From an uncultured Flavobacteriales bacterium (lineage in GTDB: Bacteria > Bacteroidota > Bacteroidia > Flavobacteriales_D > Sanyastnellaceae), in assembly GCA_938003665.1 (NCBI GenBank), contig CALKYI010000387.1:1-5737 (forward strand): a stretch of 5,737 nt of DNA, written 5' to 3'. Under the pieces are notes generated by a model. It was not told where the DNA came from. It saw only the letters and a program-made list of their open reading frames with translations, and did not search any database. A program made the translations under genes and the position numbers. This document shows, piece after piece, positions 1 to 2,991 of the stretch. Every line of letters starts with the position of its first letter. Position 1 is the first letter of the stretch.

Positions 1-22
1 GGTTCTAATCCCTATAGTGACA
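1..22 (+). tRNA. Possible 3' end of a tRNA (T-loop and acceptor strand only)
   Basis: The window opens with GG, then a seven-base TTCTAAT that fits a T-loop, then CCCTA as the 3' side of a T-stem, then TAGTGAC as a seven-base acceptor strand and A22 as discriminator. T54, T55, C56, A58 and C61 fit the tRNA consensus, but position 57 is T where a purine is expected. No CCA is encoded. The 5' partner strands lie outside the window, so pairing cannot be tested and no amino acid can be assigned. A hairpin directly downstream (27-57) is consistent with the end of a short RNA transcript. The match could be chance. Confidence 0.3.
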
Positions 23-26
23 CAAA

Positions 27-57
27 AAAGCCCACTTGCAGAAAGCAGTCGGTCTTT
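27..57 (+). terminator. Imperfect hairpin, possible terminator of the upstream RNA gene
   Basis: AAAGCC (27-32) and ACT-GC (34-39) can pair with GCAGT (45-49) and GG-CTTT (51-57) around an AGAAA loop, with small bulges at T37 and T53 and a C-C mismatch at 33/50. A pyrimidine-rich CTTTC follows. It is weaker than the terminator at 148-175. Positions 58-147 show no gene, repeat or clear signal. Confidence 0.3.
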
Positions 58-147
58 CTTTCAGCCATTCAATTTGGTTCCTCGATGGAATTTTAGCGGT
101 TGTCAGATTTGGTTTTATTTCCCGCCGTCCTAAGGCGTACAGGAAAC

Positions 148-175
148 AAAAAAGGCACCCATTGGGTGCCTTTTT
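148..175 (-). terminator. Strong bidirectional intrinsic terminator
   Basis: A 12-bp perfect stem (149-160 with 164-175) has a GC-rich core, GGCACCC / GGGTGCC, closed by a three-base ATT loop and flanked by A and T tracts. On the minus strand it ends in a run of six T, 77 bases after the FISUMP stop codon, so it is the natural terminator of that leftward transcript. On the plus strand it also has five T, so it could stop rightward transcription entering from the left. Confidence 0.85.
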
Positions 176-251
176 CGAAGTAGTTCAGTTTTGAATTAGT
201 TAACCTCGCAACGGCTTTGCCTTGGAGGGGTCAGCAACCGGAAAGGCGAAA

Positions 252-1097
252 TCAGTCGGAATCCTTAACACAACGGACGGCAAAACCATTTTGCTTGTCG
301 TTTTCATTCACAAAAGCTTCAGTGCTATTGTTTCTCAGGTGGAAACCTTTGGCCTTGTTTCCGCCATTGGTAGATGTCCAGATATAACCTCGATTCAGGT
401 TATTGAATGTTCCGTCTGCCTTTCGTCTTGCGTTTTGTACTCCCGAAAATCCTGTCGTGTTTGTGCCGTTCCATGAAGGATCGTCGGTAGTTGCAGATTT
501 CATCGTTTCACCCGCCACGGTTGAACCACCGTTGTCGTCGATGATGGTTTCGAAATCGGTCTGAGTGGCAACGTGCCAACCAGAAGGACACAGGCCAGCA
601 TCGACAGCAAACCAATTGTACAAAAGGCCAAAGTCGGCCTCGTTGGAAGCTTCATCAGCCCCTCCCTCGTCGAGCACAGAACGCGCTGGTGTTGTGGCAG
701 CAGCCCAAGCGGTGTCATCCAATCCGTTTGGGATGGCGGTTCCGTCGGAGAGTTCCTCAGCGCGCAGGTTCTCTGCAAACCAACAATCGGTTCCAATCTC
801 TACAGTCGCGTAATCATAACCTTGGTAGGTGTAGGGCTGTCCGCAAAAGTGGGTGGACGCGTAAACAAGCATTGAGTCGTACAAAGCGAGCATTGAACTT
901 GAACTCAATGATTGCCCAGAGATTGCCTCTAACGAGGCAATGGAATCATTCAACGCATCTTCATCAATGGTGATGTGCATCGCTGAATTGATGACTTGAG
1001 CTTTTAAGATGGTCGTGTCTCCCACGAGAGGGGATTGCGCGTTTGCGCTAAGGGCAACCAGCGTCGCGGCGAGAGTGAATGTGATAAGGTTACGCAT
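252..1097 (-). CDS. Secreted FISUMP-domain protein
   Basis: A 281-residue protein with a clear Sec signal peptide: Arg2, a hydrophobic stretch to about residue 18, and an ANA|Q signal peptidase I site after residue 20. Residues 21 to about 85 are a Ser-rich segment with no recognised domain. From about residue 88 to the end it matches the Fibrobacter succinogenes major paralogous (FISUMP) domain. Landmarks are IGTDCWFAENLR (101-112), LLYNWFAV (158-165), LCPSGWHVATQTDFETI (169-185), GFSGVQNARR (216-225), IWTST (239-243) and the terminal GFAVRCVKD (271-279). FISUMP proteins are exported in Bacteroidota and Fibrobacteres, but their biochemical role is not established. There is no lipobox and no type IX sorting domain, so it is probably periplasmic or released. 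ATG at 1097 gives the signal peptide directly. It ends in TGA, followed by the terminator at 148-175. The C26 lipoprotein gene lies upstream in the same direction, 144 bp away, with a promoter candidate in the gap, so co-transcription is uncertain. Confidence 0.88.
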   Translation of the reverse strand: MRNLITFTLAATLVALSANAQSPLVGDTTILKAQVINSAMHITIDEDALNDSIASLEAISGQSLSSSSMLALYDSMLVYASTHFCGQPYTYQGYDYATVEIGTDCWFAENLRAEELSDGTAIPNGLDDTAWAAATTPARSVLDEGGADEASNEADFGLLYNWFAVDAGLCPSGWHVATQTDFETIIDDNGGSTVAGETMKSATTDDPSWNGTNTTGFSGVQNARRKADGTFNNLNRGYIWTSTNGGNKAKGFHLRNNSTEAFVNENDKQNGFAVRCVKDSD

Positions 1098-1160
1098 TAT
1101 AGAATATCATTTAGTATGCAATATACTAAAATTAGTCTACAATAAACCTGTATTTAGCTA
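1098..1160 (-). promoter_or_regulatory. AT-rich leader of the FISUMP gene with a weak promoter candidate
   Basis: This stretch is much more AT-rich than its surroundings. Read on the minus strand, TAATTTTA (plus positions 1134-1127) matches the Bacteroidota -7 consensus TAnnTTTG at all but the last base. I see no TTG at the usual distance upstream, so the call is weak. A start about 7 bases downstream would fall near 1120, giving a leader of roughly 20 bases and placing the start site inside the inverted repeat at 1110-1130. A run of nine T (1161-1169, plus strand) borders the region. No hairpin terminator for the upstream C26 gene was found in 1161-1241. Confidence 0.3.
1110..1130. repeat. 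Perfect 8-bp inverted repeat, possible operator
   Basis: TTTAGTAT (1110-1117) and ATACTAAA (1123-1130) are exact reverse complements separated by GCAAT. The repeat lies 12 bases upstream of the FISUMP start codon and overlaps the promoter candidate. Two half-sites whose centres are about 13 bp apart could suit a dimeric regulator. It could equally be a weak hairpin in the mRNA leader or chance within AT-rich DNA. Confidence 0.45.
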
Positions 1161-1241
1161 TTTTTTTTTAAGGCTCCGAGAAAAGGTGTCAGGGCCGATG
1201 TGACTTCCTACAGGGTGCGAGGTAAGTCGACTATTCTCCAA

Positions 1242-2039
1242 TTATTTCGGTCGTGCGGCATCCAAGAAATGCCTGCCTACAGGTTCAACCAGGAGTTGAT
1301 TGGTTGGGGATCGCTCGGGATGCCATTGGACCCCAACATAAAAAGGACACTCCACGGTGTCGGTCCGACGAATGCCCTCGATGAGTCCGTCCGATGCGTA
1401 TGCCCATGCTTCGAGGCCTTCACCTAACTGATGAATCCCCTGGTGGTGATGTGATATCACTTCAGAAGTTGTTTCGCGTTCAAATCCAATGAAATAGGCA
1501 TTGGATCCAGCGATGACGGCGTGGAGCGTATCCCGAGAATTTCCTTCCGTGCCTGCGCGGTGGGCATTTGTACCCAAAATGTCTGGCAGGTGGCCGTGCA
1601 AGGTGCCCCCGTTGTGCACGTTCATGAATTGCAGCCCGCGGCAAATGCCCAAACAGGGAAGCCGAAGGGAATCCACCGCGTGGAGCAGTGCACTTTCGAT
1701 GCGATCCCTTTCCAAATCGATGGTGCCACACCTTGCCGTGTCTGCGGCTTGGCCATACCGGGCGGGGTGGATGTCTGCACCGCCCGTCATCAGCACGCCG
1801 TGGGCGGATCCCAGCACACCGCTTAATTCCTGCTCTGTCAATTCGGAAGCATCGTGCCAGTGGATGACATCGGGTGAAGCCAAAGGCTCGAGGTAGTCTT
1901 CGTACGTGCGACTTTCGAACAGCCGAGAGGCCACGATGTGCAGGGTGTCGGGTGTTGCAGTGGGTGCGGAGTGAGGGACCGGAGAAGAGCAGCTCGCAAG
2001 CCAGAAAGCAACGGCGGCCAAGGTGTAGAATCGAACCAT
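1242..2039 (-). CDS. Peptidase C26 / class I glutamine amidotransferase-like lipoprotein
   Basis: A 265-residue protein. Residues 1-17 (MVRFYTLAAVAFWLASC) form a lipoprotein signal peptide with a perfect LASC lipobox, so Cys17 should be lipidated and the enzyme membrane-anchored in the envelope. The rest is a peptidase C26 fold, the family of gamma-glutamyl-GABA hydrolase. Landmarks are LMTGGADIHPARYG (83-96), the nucleophile elbow LGICRG (130-135) with Cys133, HHHQGIHQLGEGL (197-209), ASDGLIEGI (215-223), and GVQWHPER (236-243) with catalytic His240 and Glu242. The triad is intact, so amide or gamma-glutamyl hydrolase activity is likely; the substrate is unknown. Well-studied members such as PuuD are cytosolic, so the lipoprotein signal is notable. 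The frame stays open upstream to an ATG at 2168, but that extension overlaps the patatin gene and buries the signal peptide. An ATG at 2057 is also possible but gives a poorer signal peptide. It is divergent from the patatin gene, with overlapping start codons. Confidence 0.87.
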   Translation of the reverse strand: MVRFYTLAAVAFWLASCSSPVPHSAPTATPDTLHIVASRLFESRTYEDYLEPLASPDVIHWHDASELTEQELSGVLGSAHGVLMTGGADIHPARYGQAADTARCGTIDLERDRIESALLHAVDSLRLPCLGICRGLQFMNVHNGGTLHGHLPDILGTNAHRAGTEGNSRDTLHAVIAGSNAYFIGFERETTSEVISHHHQGIHQLGEGLEAWAYASDGLIEGIRRTDTVECPFYVGVQWHPERSPTNQLLVEPVGRHFLDAARPK

Positions 2040-2040
2040 G
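2037..2040. other. Overlapping divergent start codons (shared CATG)
   Basis: The plus-strand ATG of the patatin gene (2038-2040) and the minus-strand ATG of the C26 lipoprotein gene (2039-2037) share two base pairs within the palindrome CATG, leaving no intergenic DNA. If both starts are right, each promoter and untranslated leader lies within the other gene. Neither ATG has a convincing Shine-Dalgarno, as is usual in Bacteroidota. Alternatives are GTG at 2065 for the patatin gene and ATG at 2057 for the C26 gene. Confidence 0.6.
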
Positions 2041-2916
2041 CAGGAAATTTCGTACATTCTAAAGGTGATCCCAAAGCAACCATACGATGCATTGGTCCTC
2101 GAGGGTGGGAGTTTGCGGTGCGCTTTCACTGCGGGGGTTTTGGATGCATTTGCGACGGTCGGGTTCAATCCCTTTCAGTCGTACTACGCCGTGTCCGCAG
2201 GGTCCATGGCCTTGACATCGTTTTTGTCTGGTCAACGCAAGCATTTCATCAATGTGGCTTCTCAGCTGGTGGAAGACGGCAAGTTCATCCGGTTTACATC
2301 GGCTTTTTCCGAGGAAGGGCTGATGAATTTGGCGCATCTGGCGCACGTTGTGCGGTCCTCGGATCCCATTGATTGGGATGCGGCCTACGCGGCCATCGAA
2401 GGCAAACGTTTGTCCATCGTAGCGGCGGATTGCGAAACAGGGGAGCCGCATTACCTGCACCCCGAAAAAGGCAATTGGATGCGCCTCGTCTTGGCTTCGT
2501 GCACCCTTCCGCTCGTGACCCGTGGTCGCCTTCAGGTGGGTGGCCGCTGGGTGTTCGATGGAGGCTATGCGGACGCCATCCCATTGAACCGCGCTGTTGA
2601 AGACGGGTACAAACGCATCGTCGTGGTGCGCACGCGTCCATCCGGCTTCCAGATTGAACAAGGCACGCTCGATTGGCTGGCTTCATACTGGTTTCGGGAC
2701 AATGAAGCCATTGCTAAGTTGTTTGAGTCTAGCCACGAGCAATACAACCGCCTGGTGGATCAATTGCGCACTGGTGGCAACGGCACTACGACCTGGGCGG
2801 AAATCGCACCATTTGCGCCGCTGCAATCCGATGGATACAGTGTGAGTGCCAGCGATTTGCGGGCGGATTATCGTCATGGGATGGAGGCGGGATTGGATTG
2901 GTTGTCAAGCATATAA
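2038..2916 (+). CDS. Patatin-like phospholipase family protein (RssA/YjjU type)
   Basis: A 292-residue predicted lipid acyl hydrolase with a Ser-Asp dyad. The oxyanion-hole loop is LEGGSLRCAFTAGVLDAF (21-38), the nucleophile elbow is AVSAGS (51-56) with Ser53, and the catalytic Asp is Asp174 in DGGYADAIPL (174-183). ASCTLPLV (153-160) and YKRIVVVRTRPSGF (191-204) are further landmarks of the bacterial patatin group that includes YjjU; length and order fit that group. Two usual glycines are replaced: Ser25 in the glycine loop and Ala51 before the elbow. Both dyad residues remain, so activity is plausible. No signal peptide or membrane segment is seen, so it is probably cytoplasmic and may act on membrane phospholipids; the true substrate is unknown. 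Conservation begins near residue 17, so the first residues are uncertain and GTG at 2065 is an alternative start. It ends in TAA at 2914-2916, 75 bp before the large repeat gene, which has its own promoter candidate. Confidence 0.88.
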   Translation: MQEISYILKVIPKQPYDALVLEGGSLRCAFTAGVLDAFATVGFNPFQSYYAVSAGSMALTSFLSGQRKHFINVASQLVEDGKFIRFTSAFSEEGLMNLAHLAHVVRSSDPIDWDAAYAAIEGKRLSIVAADCETGEPHYLHPEKGNWMRLVLASCTLPLVTRGRLQVGGRWVFDGGYADAIPLNRAVEDGYKRIVVVRTRPSGFQIEQGTLDWLASYWFRDNEAIAKLFESSHEQYNRLVDQLRTGGNGTTTWAEIAPFAPLQSDGYSVSASDLRADYRHGMEAGLDWLSSI

Positions 2917-2922
2917 TTTTAG

Positions 2923-2938
2923 ATAAAAAGCTTTTTAT
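2923..2938. repeat. 16-bp perfect palindrome after the patatin gene
   Basis: ATAAAAAGCTTTTTAT is fully self-complementary and starts 6 bases after the patatin stop codon. As RNA it could form only a weak A/U hairpin, so it may be a poor terminator. As DNA it could be a protein-binding site just upstream of the next promoter candidate. Chance in AT-rich DNA is possible. Confidence 0.4.
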
Positions 2939-2969
2939 TGTGTGTTAAGTCGCGGTTTTTGTATTTTAG
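2938..2969 (+). promoter_or_regulatory. Candidate Bacteroidota-type promoter of the large repeat protein
   Basis: TTG at 2938-2940 and TATTTTAG at 2962-2969 are separated by 21 bases. This fits the Bacteroidota layout of a -33 TTG and a -7 TAnnTTTG, with one mismatch in the latter. Transcription would begin near 2975, leaving a leader of about 15 bases before the ATG at 2992. Such matches are common in AT-rich DNA. Confidence 0.4.
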
Positions 2970-2972
2970 TGC

Positions 2973-2985
2973 AAATCGCCGATTT
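2973..2985. repeat. Short palindrome at the predicted transcription start
   Basis: AAATCG (2973-2978) and CGATTT (2980-2985) are inverted around a single C. The site overlaps the expected start of transcription and ends 6 bases before the ATG of the large gene. It could be an operator or a small leader hairpin near the ribosome-binding region. Confidence 0.35.
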
Positions 2986-2991
2986 ATCACC

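Noticed and set aside
222..476. Small plus-strand open frame at the 3' end of the FISUMP gene
   Set aside because: Overlaps the most conserved part of the FISUMP domain on the other strand and has no recognisable features.
1161..1241. Possible terminator between the C26 and FISUMP genes (GGCTCC...GGGCC and nine T)
   Set aside because: Only about three base pairs form, and the T run is not placed after a stable stem on either strand.
1009..1427. Two small plus-strand open frames covering the C26-FISUMP gap and neighbouring gene ends
   Set aside because: No domain or start signal; each overlaps the end of a convincing minus-strand gene.
1501..1896. 131-codon plus-strand open frame opposite the C26 gene
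   Set aside because: No domain; the minus strand carries an intact C26 triad and lipoprotein signal.
2040..2168. N-terminal extension of the C26 protein to the ATG at 2168
   Set aside because: The extra 43 residues have no domain character, would bury the lipoprotein signal peptide and would overlap the patatin gene.
2059..2661. 200-codon minus-strand open frame opposite the patatin gene
   Set aside because: No recognisable domain, and the opposite strand encodes a full patatin with its catalytic dyad.
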